The translations under genes were made by a program, and so were the position numbers. Of a stretch of DNA of 64,000 nucleotides, positions 1 through 7,888 are shown piece after piece (positions within the stretch are counted from its first letter, which is position 1; each line of letters opens with the position of its first letter). Under the pieces are notes generated by a model. That model did no database searches and had not been told where the DNA came from. It saw nothing but the letters and a program-made list of their open reading frames with translations. The DNA comes from Halobacteriovorax sp. JY17 (GTDB taxonomy: Bacteria > Bdellovibrionota > Bacteriovoracia > Bacteriovoracales > Bacteriovoracaceae): positions 248,001 through 312,000 of the forward strand of contig NZ_NJER01000001.1 of the NCBI RefSeq assembly GCF_002753895.1. Reading direction: 5' to 3'.

Positions 1-567
1 ATTGTTCTTAAAGAGAAGATGAGAAAGGATTTTATTCTCTGGGCAATTGTTTGCCTCATTGGTGGAGGACTTATTTCATACAACGATATTGCTTGGGGTT
101 TAAAAGAAGTTAATTTTGATAGAAGTCTTCTCGATCAAAAATTTCTCATTGGTTACGGACTGACATTCTTAGCGGTTTTTAGTTGGGGCTGCTCGACTGT
201 ATTTGGAAAGAAGCTCTCGAGCTGTGGATTCAAAGAGCAAGAAATTATGGCCGGAAGATTCTTCATGGGACTTATTTGTCTAATTCCCATTCTCCTTACA
301 GGAGAGATTCATATGGATTCAAATCCTCTTACTTGGGGTAAGATCCTTGCAATGGTCGTGATTTCAGGACTTCTTGGAATGTATTTCTACTATAAAGGTC
401 TAAAACTTGTTTCCGCAAGAGTGGGAGCGCTGGCAGAGATGTTCTTCCCATTTTGTGCAGTGATAGTTAATTGGATTTTCTTAAATCAGGCACTCACTTT
501 TCAACAGATTCTAGGTGGGGTATTATTACTTATCGGGTCAACTGTGATACAGTTACGCCATTATTGA
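1..567 (+). CDS. EamA/DMT-family transporter, 5'-truncated by window edge
   Basis: This is the C-terminal part of an inner-membrane drug/metabolite transporter of the EamA family. The reading frame is open from base 1, so the gene begins outside the window; the first ATG at 19 is probably internal. About five hydrophobic helices are visible, and the second EamA repeat covers roughly the last 135 residues, including a Trp-rich helix (FLAVFSWGCSTVFGKK) and a final helix ending in a short polar tail. The substrate cannot be told from sequence. It lies 19 bases upstream of an SDR gene in the same direction and may be co-transcribed with it. Confidence 0.85.
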   Translation: MVLKEKMRKDFILWAIVCLIGGGLISYNDIAWGLKEVNFDRSLLDQKFLIGYGLTFLAVFSWGCSTVFGKKLSSCGFKEQEIMAGRFFMGLICLIPILLTGEIHMDSNPLTWGKILAMVVISGLLGMYFYYKGLKLVSARVGALAEMFFPFCAVIVNWIFLNQALTFQQILGGVLLLIGSTVIQLRHY

Positions 568-586
568 ATAAATTCGGAGATATAGA

Positions 587-1558
587 ATGAGTACAAAGGT
601 ACAACTACCAACAACTCTTAAAGGAAAAACAATTCTTGTTGCAGGCGCTGCGGGATTTGTTCCATCAACTCTTTGCGAGTTCTACCTAAACCTTGATGCC
701 AAAGTGATAGGGCTTGATAATTTCATTACGGGTAGTAAATCAAATATTGAAATCTTAGAGAAATATGAAAACTTCACATTTCATGAATGTAATATTTATG
801 AATCTCTTCCTGACTTCTCGGGAATAGATATTGATTACGTCTTCTCACTAGCTTCTCCCGCGTCTCCAATTGACTTTGGATTAATTCCAATGGAAATCAT
901 GAGAGTCAATAGTGAAGGAACACTAGCTCTGCTAGAACTTTCCCTTGAGAAGAAAGCTAGATTTCTAGAGGCCTCTACAAGTGAAGTTTACGGTGATCCA
1001 GAAATTCACCCACAAACTGAAGACTATGTAGGTCACGTTAACACCCTTGGACCTAGAGGTTGCTATGATGAATCTAAGAGATTCGCTGAGGCAATGACTA
1101 TGAGCTTTCACAGAAAGTACGGGCTAGATACTCGTATCATACGTATCTTTAATACGTATGGACCAAGAATGAGAGCAAATGATGGAAGGGTAATTCCAAA
1201 TTTTATCAATCAGGCCATGAAGAACGAAGATATTACTGTCTACGGTGATGGTAGCCAGACAAGATCATTTTGCTTTGTTACTGACCTAGTCGATGCCATT
1301 CATAATGTTATGTTCTCAGATGATCCTACACCATTTAATTGTGGAAATCCTGATGAGTACACTATCTTAGAGACTGCAAAATTTATAATAGAGGCCCTTG
1401 GAAGTAAGTCTAAAATTGTTTTCTTAGATCTTCCAAAAGATGATCCTAAGAGAAGACGTCCAGATTTAACAAAACTTCAAAGCGTAAGTGACTATAGTCC
1501 AAAAATTAGCTTTGAAGAGGGAATTAGAAGAACGACAGAATTCTTCAAAACATTATAG
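587..1558 (+). CDS. NAD-dependent epimerase/dehydratase, UDP-glucuronate decarboxylase-like
   Basis: An extended short-chain dehydrogenase of 323 residues, most like UDP-glucuronate decarboxylase (UDP-xylose synthase). The nucleotide-binding loop near residues 20-27 reads GAAGFVPS, a variant of the usual GGAGFIGS that keeps the spaced glycines. The catalytic set is present: Ser/Thr near 130-131 and Tyr160-xxx-Lys164 in CYDESKR. The segment NTYGPRMRANDGRVIPNF and the later YGDGSQTRSFCFV are typical of this subfamily. It would supply a sugar nucleotide for surface polysaccharide, in keeping with the glycosyltransferase that starts 8 bases downstream. The exact sugar is an inference; a dTDP-glucose dehydratase-like role is less likely. 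Confidence 0.85.
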   Translation: MSTKVQLPTTLKGKTILVAGAAGFVPSTLCEFYLNLDAKVIGLDNFITGSKSNIEILEKYENFTFHECNIYESLPDFSGIDIDYVFSLASPASPIDFGLIPMEIMRVNSEGTLALLELSLEKKARFLEASTSEVYGDPEIHPQTEDYVGHVNTLGPRGCYDESKRFAEAMTMSFHRKYGLDTRIIRIFNTYGPRMRANDGRVIPNFINQAMKNEDITVYGDGSQTRSFCFVTDLVDAIHNVMFSDDPTPFNCGNPDEYTILETAKFIIEALGSKSKIVFLDLPKDDPKRRRPDLTKLQSVSDYSPKISFEEGIRRTTEFFKTL

Positions 1559-1565
1559 GTGTGAT

Positions 1566-2657
1566 TTGAAGATAGCCCTTAGTTGTGACGATTTACTAGT
1601 TAGAGATCATTATACTGAAATTGTAGAAACTCTTGGACTCGTCTACGAAGACTCTGAAATCTACACACTCGTGCATAAAGAAAAAGCAATGCTTGGAACA
1701 GTTGAGCTTAGAAAGATTCGCTCAACCTATCTCTCTCATAAAATTAAAGACCGAGAACATCTCGCTCGAAATTCATATCTTATTCCAAATGCAGCAAGTA
1801 ACCTCTTTATTCCTTGTTCAGTAGATCTCATCATCAATATTTCAAATGGTATGTCTCAAGGAATTAGAAAGTGTGAAAACACAAAGCTTATAACTTACTT
1901 CTATGATCACTATTATCTAAATAGAAAGAAGAAAGTTCTTAGAGAGAAACTCTTTAAATCGTATATAGCAAAGTGGTCTAAAGCGGCACTTTGTATGAGC
2001 GATGAGATCTGGGTTCCAAATAATAGTGTGAAAGACTTTGTAGAAAGTTTCTACGAGGGGCCTGTTCGTGTTATTGCTCCTCCTTTTAATATTGCGGATT
2101 ATCCTTTGACTCCAAAAGAGGGAAAGGAATTTAATTACTTTGCTATAAACGCACAGGGCATGAATGAAGAATGTGCGGAGAAGCTAGCTGAGTTTTTAAT
2201 TCAATATGATTTTAAATTTATTTTCTTCGGAGAAGATTCACACTTAGATAATATGAAGTATGGATCGGGAGATCCTCGTTTCTTAGGTGTTAAGTGCTCT
2301 GGAGAAATTGCTCCTGTTCTTGGGAATGCTAGGGCCATAATTGACGTAAGTGAAAATGCCTTTCCAGAAGAAGCTCTAAAAGGATTATCTAGTGGGAGAC
2401 CTGCGATCTTGAAAGAGAGTGAACACTATAAGAGTTACCTCGGAGATTATGGAATTCTATGGACTGATGGTAGTGCAGAGAGCTTAATCAACTCAGTTAA
2501 AGATATGAATAACCTCTTTCATACTTATGAGCGTAAGAAGCTCTATAATATTGCTACAGGGTTTCACGATATAAAATTTAAATCTGAAGTGAAGCGAAGA
2601 GTAGATCATTTAATGGGAAATACACATATTCATAATGGTAGTGATTGCTGCCAATAG
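1566..2657 (+). CDS. Glycosyltransferase (GT-B fold), TTG start
   Basis: A 363-residue glycosyltransferase-like protein with a GT-B appearance. The C-terminal half carries a donor-binding-like segment (FPEEALKGLSSGRPAIL) and an N-terminal half with alternating hydrophobic strands. An open frame reaches back to an ATG at 1488, but that start lies inside the preceding gene. I prefer TTG at 1566, which follows an AGGTG ribosome-binding site (1557-1561) and gives MKIALSCDD, a normal first strand for this fold. The UDP-sugar SDR gene sits directly upstream. Acceptor and sugar are unknown. Confidence 0.75.
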   Translation: MKIALSCDDLLVRDHYTEIVETLGLVYEDSEIYTLVHKEKAMLGTVELRKIRSTYLSHKIKDREHLARNSYLIPNAASNLFIPCSVDLIINISNGMSQGIRKCENTKLITYFYDHYYLNRKKKVLREKLFKSYIAKWSKAALCMSDEIWVPNNSVKDFVESFYEGPVRVIAPPFNIADYPLTPKEGKEFNYFAINAQGMNEECAEKLAEFLIQYDFKFIFFGEDSHLDNMKYGSGDPRFLGVKCSGEIAPVLGNARAIIDVSENAFPEEALKGLSSGRPAILKESEHYKSYLGDYGILWTDGSAESLINSVKDMNNLFHTYERKKLYNIATGFHDIKFKSEVKRRVDHLMGNTHIHNGSDCCQ

Positions 2658-2669
2658 AAAAGGTTCAGC

Positions 2670-3665
2670 ATGAAAACTTTAATACTCTTTTTCTTAATCT
2701 CTTTAACTACTCGAGCAAACACAATAGAGTCAATTAAAGAGAGAGGATTTCTAAACTGTGGAGTAAGTGAGGGACTTACTGGTTTCTCCACTCCTAATGC
2801 TAAGGGAGAGTGGAGTGGTTTTGACGTTGATATTTGTAAAGCGGTCGCTGTTTCTCTTTTTAATGATGCTTCAAAAGTTAAATACCTCCCAACTTCATTA
2901 AAGAATAGGTTCTCTCATCTTGAAGAAGGGAAGATCGATCTATTAAGTCGCAACACTTCTAGAACATTTTCAAGAGAGATTACAAATAATATTGAATTTG
3001 CTCCAGTCATTTACTTTGATGTTCAAGGAGTCTTAGTTGAAAAGAAGGGCGGAGTATCTAAGTTAGCAGACTTAGACAATAAGAAGATATGCGTAAAGAA
3101 TAATACGACAAGCCAAGAGAATATTATTGATTACTTTAAATTACACAATCTTCGTCTTAGAGAAGTTCGCTTTGACAATAACGACCAACTCTTCTTGGCG
3201 TTTCAAAAGAAGAGATGTGTCGCTGTAACTTCAGATATAACGACTCTCACTTCTGAGAGTCAGAAATTTCATTCCCCAAATTCCTATCGATTACTCAAAG
3301 AGAGAATTGAAAAGGAGCCTCTTGCTCCAGCTATCATTGCAGGAGATAAGCTCTGGAAGAATTTAGTCACATGGACTATTTACTCTCTAATTTGGGCCGA
3401 AGAGTTAGGGATCAATTCAACAAATATAGAATTGATGAAGAAAAGTCGTGACCCTAGAGTTGTAAGGTTTTTTGGTAAGTCTTTTAACTTTGAAAAAGCC
3501 CTTGGAGTCTCTAGTGGTTGGACAGGGGAAGTGATTTCTAAGGTTGGAAATTACCATGAGATTTTTCATCGAAACTTAGGTGAGAATAGCACCTTAAAAA
3601 TTAAGAGAGGATTGAACGAGCTTTGGTCTAAAGGCGGCCTTCTCTATTCTCCTCCTATGAAGTAA
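2670..3665 (+). CDS. Periplasmic amino-acid binding protein (SBP family 3, AapJ-like)
   Basis: An exported solute-binding protein of 331 residues. A signal peptide covers about residues 1-16. The mature start contains the AapJ/BztA-like hallmark GVSEGLTGFSTPNAKGEWSG followed by FDVDICKAVA, and an internal LADLDNKKICVKNNTTS strand-loop typical of general L-amino-acid binding proteins. No ABC permease or ATPase for it is present here, so it is an orphan component or works with a transporter encoded elsewhere. It starts 12 bases after the glycosyltransferase and ends 1 base before alkB, so it lies within the same run. Confidence 0.85.
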   Translation: MKTLILFFLISLTTRANTIESIKERGFLNCGVSEGLTGFSTPNAKGEWSGFDVDICKAVAVSLFNDASKVKYLPTSLKNRFSHLEEGKIDLLSRNTSRTFSREITNNIEFAPVIYFDVQGVLVEKKGGVSKLADLDNKKICVKNNTTSQENIIDYFKLHNLRLREVRFDNNDQLFLAFQKKRCVAVTSDITTLTSESQKFHSPNSYRLLKERIEKEPLAPAIIAGDKLWKNLVTWTIYSLIWAEELGINSTNIELMKKSRDPRVVRFFGKSFNFEKALGVSSGWTGEVISKVGNYHEIFHRNLGENSTLKIKRGLNELWSKGGLLYSPPMK

Positions 3666-3666
3666 T

Positions 3667-4260
3667 ATGACCCAGTTCTCTTTAAATTTTGGTAGAGAAG
3701 AAATTTCTTTTAATAATGGGGAAGTTCTCTACTACCCAAATTTCTTTTCTGAAAATTACTTTTCTGATTTAAGAAAAGAACTTCACTGGCATAGTGACAA
3801 GATAAAAATATTTGGAAAAATTCATCCTATTCCAAGACTGCATTGCTGGTATGGTGATCCTGGAATTACTTATGAGTATTCTGGGATTCATATTCCTCAT
3901 AATCATTGGAATCCACTCTTACTTAAGATACGAGAACTCATTCAAGATAACTTTTCTTATTCATTCAACGGAATGCTTGGAAATCTCTACCGAGGTGGTT
4001 CGGATTATGTGTCTTGGCATAGTGATGATGAAGAGTCTCTTGGGGAGGCGCCAGTTATTGCTTGCGGCAGTTTTGGTGAGGAGAGAGTATTTCTTCTTAG
4101 AAATAAGTTAACTAAAGAAACCATTCAAATAAAACTTGAAGATCGTAGTCTATTACTTATGCTTCCTCCGACGCAAGAGCTCTGGGAGCATCAAATAAGT
4201 AAGACTAAGTTATCAAAAGAAGAAAGGATTAGTTTAACATTTCGTTTTGTTCACCAATAA
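3667..4260 (+). CDS. alkB: AlkB-like 2-oxoglutarate/Fe(II) dioxygenase
   Basis: An alpha-ketoglutarate-dependent dioxygenase of 197 residues, closest in layout to ALKBH2/3-type DNA repair enzymes that remove methyl groups from 1-methyladenine and 3-methylcytosine. Visible iron ligands are His118-x-Asp120 (in YVSWHSDDE) and His175 (LWEHQI). The 2-oxoglutarate-binding arginines are Arg187 and Arg193 in the final RISLTFR strand. The NLYRGGSDYVSWHSD segment is characteristic of the family. The length is usual for short bacterial members. It starts one base after the stop of the upstream binding-protein gene. Confidence 0.9.
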   Translation: MTQFSLNFGREEISFNNGEVLYYPNFFSENYFSDLRKELHWHSDKIKIFGKIHPIPRLHCWYGDPGITYEYSGIHIPHNHWNPLLLKIRELIQDNFSYSFNGMLGNLYRGGSDYVSWHSDDEESLGEAPVIACGSFGEERVFLLRNKLTKETIQIKLEDRSLLLMLPPTQELWEHQISKTKLSKEERISLTFRFVHQ

Positions 4261-4263
4261 TTC

Positions 4264-4292
4264 TTGATTACGGTAGACAAGTCTTATACATT
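4264..4292 (+). promoter_or_regulatory. Putative sigma70-type promoter of the MerR-like gene
   Basis: TTGATT (4264-4269) and TACATT (4287-4292) are separated by 17 bases, 30 bases upstream of the regulator start. A short dyad AGAC-AA-GTCT lies in the spacer, where MerR-family proteins usually bind, so autoregulation is possible. The 17-base spacing is normal rather than the stretched 19 bases of classic MerR promoters. Confidence 0.4.
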
Positions 4293-4321
4293 ACTTAGAT
4301 ATTATTTTGGAGAAATAGGAA

Positions 4322-5245
4322 ATGAGTAAGTATAATATAAAAATAGCCTCAAATTTATCTGGAATTGGAACTCACACTCTTAGAGCTTGGGAGAAGAGAT
4401 ATTTAGCAGTTGTCCCTGCGAGAAGTAGTACAGGAAGACGTTTGTATAGTGATGAGGACATTGAAAAGCTGCAAGTTCTAAGTGAATTATGTTCTCTTGG
4501 AAATAGTATTGGTTCGATAGCAAATAAGAATATTGTTGAATTAAAAGATATGCTTGGAAAACTTGGTAGAGTTAAGCAAAATATTAAGCCTGTGAAGTAT
4601 AAAGTTAGCTCGTCTGTTGAGGTGAATAACTCTTTAAAGAAGTTACTTGAGGCGATTCAAAATTATCAAATAGAAGTTCTTTCAAAAGAGATAGGATATT
4701 TGAAAGGTTCTCTAAACTCACGAGATCTCGCCCTTAAGATTTTATCACCACTACTTTCTGAATTACGTCACAGAGTCGAATTGAAGAAACTTTCTGTGGC
4801 ACAAGAGCACGCTCTTCTTGCTATGGTGAAGTTTCATGTGGGAGATATTATTTATGAGAGCTATGAAAACAAGAATAAGAATCCAAGTTCAATTTCAATA
4901 GCCGCTCCTAGTGGGGAGTTAGATGAATTTGATATTATTCTCTTTTCTTTATTATGTTCTCACTACGGAGTAAAATTCTTCTATCTTGGAGTTAACCTTC
5001 CTTTGGCCCCATTAGTTGAGGCGACTAATTCTCTAGAAGCAAATATTGTTCTTCTATCAATTAAGAGCGACTCTTCAAAGAAATATATAGAAGACCTCTT
5101 TAAGAAAATTGGAAAATCTAGAGAACTCTGGGTAAGTGGGGCGGAGCATATAAGTAAGACTTCGTTAGCTAGTGAAGAAAAGTTTAGATCCATTACTGAT
5201 CTCTTTCATTTAGACACATGTCTAAAAGAATTGGGGCAAGTTTAG
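4322..5245 (+). CDS. MerR-family regulator with degenerate cobalamin-binding domain
   Basis: A 307-residue transcription regulator shaped like CarH/LitR photoreceptors. Residues 1-70 form a MerR winged helix-turn-helix (GIGTHTLRAWEKRY, then STGRRLYSDEDI). A helical segment at about 100-180 keeps the Glu162-His163 pair seen in CarH. The C-terminal Rossmann-like domain (190-300) contains PSGELDEFD at 196-204, where B12-dependent relatives have GExHExG; the histidine that ligates cobalt is Asp201 here. The domain may therefore not bind cobalamin, or may bind it differently. It is a single gene with its own likely promoter and ends 2 bases from the convergent bpt. Confidence 0.8.
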   Translation: MSKYNIKIASNLSGIGTHTLRAWEKRYLAVVPARSSTGRRLYSDEDIEKLQVLSELCSLGNSIGSIANKNIVELKDMLGKLGRVKQNIKPVKYKVSSSVEVNNSLKKLLEAIQNYQIEVLSKEIGYLKGSLNSRDLALKILSPLLSELRHRVELKKLSVAQEHALLAMVKFHVGDIIYESYENKNKNPSSISIAAPSGELDEFDIILFSLLCSHYGVKFFYLGVNLPLAPLVEATNSLEANIVLLSIKSDSSKKYIEDLFKKIGKSRELWVSGAEHISKTSLASEEKFRSITDLFHLDTCLKELGQV

Positions 5246-5247
5246 GC

Positions 5248-5943
5248 TTAGTTCTGCCATTTTTTTAAGGCCCAATTATAAAGCTGATGAGGCCTATACG
5301 ATGCCTTGTAGGCCATAGAAGGGTTACTCGCTATATAGTAACCTAAATAGTAATAAGTGAAGCTATTGGATTTAGCATATTCAATTTCTTTAAGTGCACC
5401 AAAATTTCCAAGACTTCTATTTGAATATTCGGGATTAAAAGCAAAGTAGACACTACTAATACTAGTCTCTCCCTCATCAAGAATTCCCCAAGCGATGACT
5501 TTATTTTCTAAAGAGTAGGTTAGAATAAAACTTGAACACGACCTAGAAAAGAACCCATCAATGAAGTCCTCTCTACTTTCAATTGTATCTTTTGACTTTT
5601 GAAATCTCTCCGAGTGTTGGAGATAAATTTGATAATACTCTTCTTTAAAACTAAGAGGTTCTTTTAAAATTTCTAAATCAGAATTCTTCTTTAATATTTT
5701 TCTCTGTCTTTTACTAAAAGCAAAGTTGTCTGTGAGAACACGAAGAGGGAGGCACTTGGAACAATTTGCGCACTTGGGCCTAAAGAAATAAAGACCAAAT
5801 TTTCTCCAACCATTTTCTAAAATTATATCTAATTCTTCTTTTTCTAAATTATTAGCGAAAAAGTATTCTTGAGTAAACTCCTCCCCATCAATGTAGGGAC
5901 AAAGTGAAGGAGGAGAGAGGGCAGGTTCTTTTAATAAATACAT
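5248..5943 (-). CDS. bpt: Aspartate/glutamate leucyltransferase or arginyltransferase (Bpt/Ate family)
   Basis: An aminoacyl-tRNA-protein transferase of 231 residues. It adds an amino acid (Leu in Bpt, Arg in Ate) to proteins with acidic N-termini, marking them for ClpS/ClpAP degradation under the N-end rule. Family marks are the N-terminal CPYIDGEEFTQEYF, the cysteine cluster RPKCANCSKCLPLRV (Cys58, Cys61, Cys64), the QRKILKKN helix and a C-terminal LGYYI segment followed by YKASYRPHQLYN. The length matches bacterial Bpt. Bpt versus Ate specificity cannot be settled from motifs alone. Confidence 0.88.
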   Translation of the reverse strand: MYLLKEPALSPPSLCPYIDGEEFTQEYFFANNLEKEELDIILENGWRKFGLYFFRPKCANCSKCLPLRVLTDNFAFSKRQRKILKKNSDLEILKEPLSFKEEYYQIYLQHSERFQKSKDTIESREDFIDGFFSRSCSSFILTYSLENKVIAWGILDEGETSISSVYFAFNPEYSNRSLGNFGALKEIEYAKSNSFTYYYLGYYIASNPSMAYKASYRPHQLYNWALKKWQN

Positions 5944-6078
5944 ACTTAATTATACTCATTTTGTCTGAAATAGATAAGCTGTGGACATTAATAGAATAAC
6001 TTATTTTCCCTAATAATCTTCTAAAATTTAAGAGTGAAAAAGCCGTTAGTGTAGGGCGATAATTATCTTTGAGGATCT

Positions 6079-6426
6079 ATGAATTCATTTTCTATTATAT
6101 CTTACTTCTTTATCTTGTCTCTCTTTATTTCTTGTGTAAGAAAATCGCCAGTAGATACTTATGAAGTAGGGCAATGTTTTAAGGAGAGTCACTCTAATTA
6201 TGCAAGTTACGTTAGCCAGGATGGACGTATTTATAGAATTGATGGTCTAACTGATAAAACATTAAAGGTTTCAATTTGGTATAGTCAGTATTGGCTCTAT
6301 CAAGGAGAGAAGAAGGGGAATTACTTCATTAATAGAAGTAATCTTCTTTACGAAGAAACGAATTGTCCAGGTTCAAGAAAGAGCGCTAGTATTACTGATA
6401 AAATTCAAGGAATTAATCTTAGGTAG
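6079..6426 (+). CDS. Small predicted lipoprotein, unknown function
   Basis: A 115-residue protein with a hydrophobic N-terminal stretch ending in LFISC, a plausible lipobox with the acylated cysteine near residue 19. The mature part has many aromatic and Ser/Thr residues arranged as short strands (YRIDGLTDKTLKVSIWYSQYW) and one further cysteine near the end. I do not recognise a family. The last 8 bases overlap the end of the convergent tapT gene. Confidence 0.7.
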   Translation: MNSFSIISYFFILSLFISCVRKSPVDTYEVGQCFKESHSNYASYVSQDGRIYRIDGLTDKTLKVSIWYSQYWLYQGEKKGNYFINRSNLLYEETNCPGSRKSASITDKIQGINLR

Positions 6427-6979
6427 ATAAAGACTTAAGGTTTTCAATAAACTTCTTAAACGAAGCTTCAAGTTCTTCTAATGTAATTTCTTTTTCAAAT
6501 TCTTTAAGAGTATAAGTGACCGACTCTAGAGTACTAAGACCACCAGATTTTTGTTTTCTTATTTGTGAATAGAGAGATTCTTCATTGAGTTCGATACTTA
6601 AGTGATTAATTTCTTTTAAGAATGAATTCAATTGTAAAATCTTATAGGCCTTCTTCCATGTGCCATCAATGAAAATAAAATTCTTCGCTCTTGATTCACT
6701 CTTTGGAGACTCACTTACTTTTAGAGATGTTTCGCTTGGAAAGAGTAGGTAATTATCCATTTCAGTTTTTAAAACTTCAGAGCTTGAGAAGATTTCACCG
6801 TCTAATAATTTAATATTAGAAAGAGAGAGGGCAAGTAGGGCCGCGGTACCCTTGATATTCTTTATTTCAGATGGGTGGCGCAGAATTGTAATGAAATTCT
6901 TATTCACTATAGGGACAGCGTATTTACATATACACCCCCTAAGCGCTCTCTTACATCTATTACAATAGGCCCTAGTCAT
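6419..6979 (-). CDS. tapT: DTW-domain tRNA-uridine aminocarboxypropyltransferase
   Basis: A DTW-domain protein of 186 residues. Family members transfer the 3-amino-3-carboxypropyl group of S-adenosylmethionine to uridine in tRNA (acp3U47 in E. coli TapT). The N-terminus has the zinc-binding-like pattern CNRCKRALRGCICK (Cys6, Cys9, Cys16, Cys18). The signature D-G-T-W occurs in FIFIDGTWKKAYKIL, and HPSEIKN-GTAALL matches the SAM-binding region. The product is slightly shorter than the E. coli protein. The 3' end overlaps the convergent lipoprotein gene. Confidence 0.85.
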   Translation of the reverse strand: MTRAYCNRCKRALRGCICKYAVPIVNKNFITILRHPSEIKNIKGTAALLALSLSNIKLLDGEIFSSSEVLKTEMDNYLLFPSETSLKVSESPKSESRAKNFIFIDGTWKKAYKILQLNSFLKEINHLSIELNEESLYSQIRKQKSGGLSTLESVTYTLKEFEKEITLEELEASFKKFIENLKSLST

Positions 6980-7134
6980 CTTAAATACTCACTTTCGTTA
7001 GCCATTATGAATAGAGCGATTTTGTCTAATTGTCTAGAATCTGATTAAATCTTACAATGGAAGTTGAGGAGCACTAACTATGTAAAATCAGTTAGATAAG
7101 TTTCAATGTATAAGATATGTTAATAGTTCTTACA

Positions 7135-7163
7135 TTGACTTTAAGAGATACTACTGGTATTCT
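7135..7163 (+). promoter_or_regulatory. Putative sigma70-type promoter of a 52-residue gene
   Basis: TTGACT (7135-7140) and TATTCT (7158-7163) stand 17 bases apart. Transcription from here would begin near 7170 and give a leader of about 68 bases. The leader holds a short inverted repeat (AGAACT at 7200, AGTTCT at 7218) just before the ribosome-binding site. The rest of 6980-7134 shows nothing I can assign. Confidence 0.55.
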
Positions 7164-7237
7164 AAATATCTTTGATTGAGTTAAAGTTTTTGTAATTTGA
7201 GAACTCACAAAGAAAGTAGTTCTAACAAGGAGTGATT

Positions 7238-7396
7238 ATGAGCTTAAAAGAAAGAATGAGACTGGAAGAAATCGAAAGTGACTCATTACTAAAGAAACCA
7301 CAATGGCATGTGAAAGAAGAAGAAAATGAAGCTGATATTGCTCTCATTGCTGATGCAGCTTTAACGGAAGATAAGAAAGCTCCTCTGTGTAAATAG
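7238..7396 (+). CDS. Small acidic protein of 52 residues, unknown
   Basis: A short frame starting MSLKERMRLEEIESDSLLKK and ending ALTEDKKAPLCK. It has an excellent ribosome-binding site (AAGGAG, 7228-7233) 4 bases before the ATG, a well-formed promoter at 7135-7163 and a terminator-like hairpin that begins inside its last codons, so it looks like a complete transcription unit. The product is hydrophilic, rich in Glu and Lys, probably helical, and has one tryptophan and one cysteine near the end. No family is recognised. Confidence 0.65.
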   Translation: MSLKERMRLEEIESDSLLKKPQWHVKEEENEADIALIADAALTEDKKAPLCK

Positions 7397-7413
7397 AGGA
7401 GATTATTTTAATT
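7380..7413 (+). terminator. Probable intrinsic terminator of the 52-residue gene
   Basis: CTCCTCT (7380-7386) and AGAGGAG (7395-7401) form a 7-bp stem with an 8-base loop, followed by ATTATTTTAATTT. The stop codon (7394-7396) lies within the hairpin. Confidence 0.55.
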
Positions 7414-7888
7414 TAGATTTTACGCAATTAGTGAGTTTCTTATCGTTCCATTGGTAAGAGTTCTCACACTCACTAAGAATATTTTCTGTATAAGACTCAC
7501 AAGTTTCAGTGCCATTAAATTTTGGATCTTTTCTCTTTTCCATGCAAAAGAACTTGAGGTTTTGATCAACTTCAATACGTTGCTCCTCTGGATTCGTAGG
7601 TATAATTGATGGTTTGGGTCTGGCCACTCTTGCTGGCTTTGCAGGTCTATAATACTTGCTAGGTTTAATATTTCTTATTCGAGTATTTCCCTTCTTCGTA
7701 TCTTCCCAATTTTCAAGTCTAAGCTGTCTATAGCGCTCGAGAGCATTTTCTCTTTCGATTTCTTCAAAGCTCTTATTCGTTTCGCTAGAGTATCTCTTAG
7801 GAGCCAGTTCTGTAACTCCTGAAGAGCACGAAACCAGACTGAGGGTGATAAGTAGGAGTATGGTTTTATTAAAAGTCATAGATAGCAT
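7403..7888 (-). CDS. Predicted lipoprotein, unknown function
   Basis: A 161-residue protein (158 if the second Met at 7879 is used) with a signal peptide ending LSLVSC-SS, a good lipobox. The mature region is basic and Pro/Arg-rich in the middle (SKYYRPAKPARVARPK) and has several cysteines towards the C-terminus (CMEKRK, TCESYT, SECENS, TNCVKS), which suggests disulphides in the periplasm. It overlaps the end of the endonuclease I gene by about 11-20 bases and is probably translationally coupled to it. No family is recognised. Confidence 0.7.
   Translation of the reverse strand: MLSMTFNKTILLLITLSLVSCSSGVTELAPKRYSSETNKSFEEIERENALERYRQLRLENWEDTKKGNTRIRNIKPSKYYRPAKPARVARPKPSIIPTNPEEQRIEVDQNLKFFCMEKRKDPKFNGTETCESYTENILSECENSYQWNDKKLTNCVKSKLK

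Noticed and set aside
1488-1565. Upstream start for the glycosyltransferase
   Set aside because: These bases lie inside the end of the SDR gene, and the conserved N-terminus begins at the TTG at 1566, which follows AGGTG.
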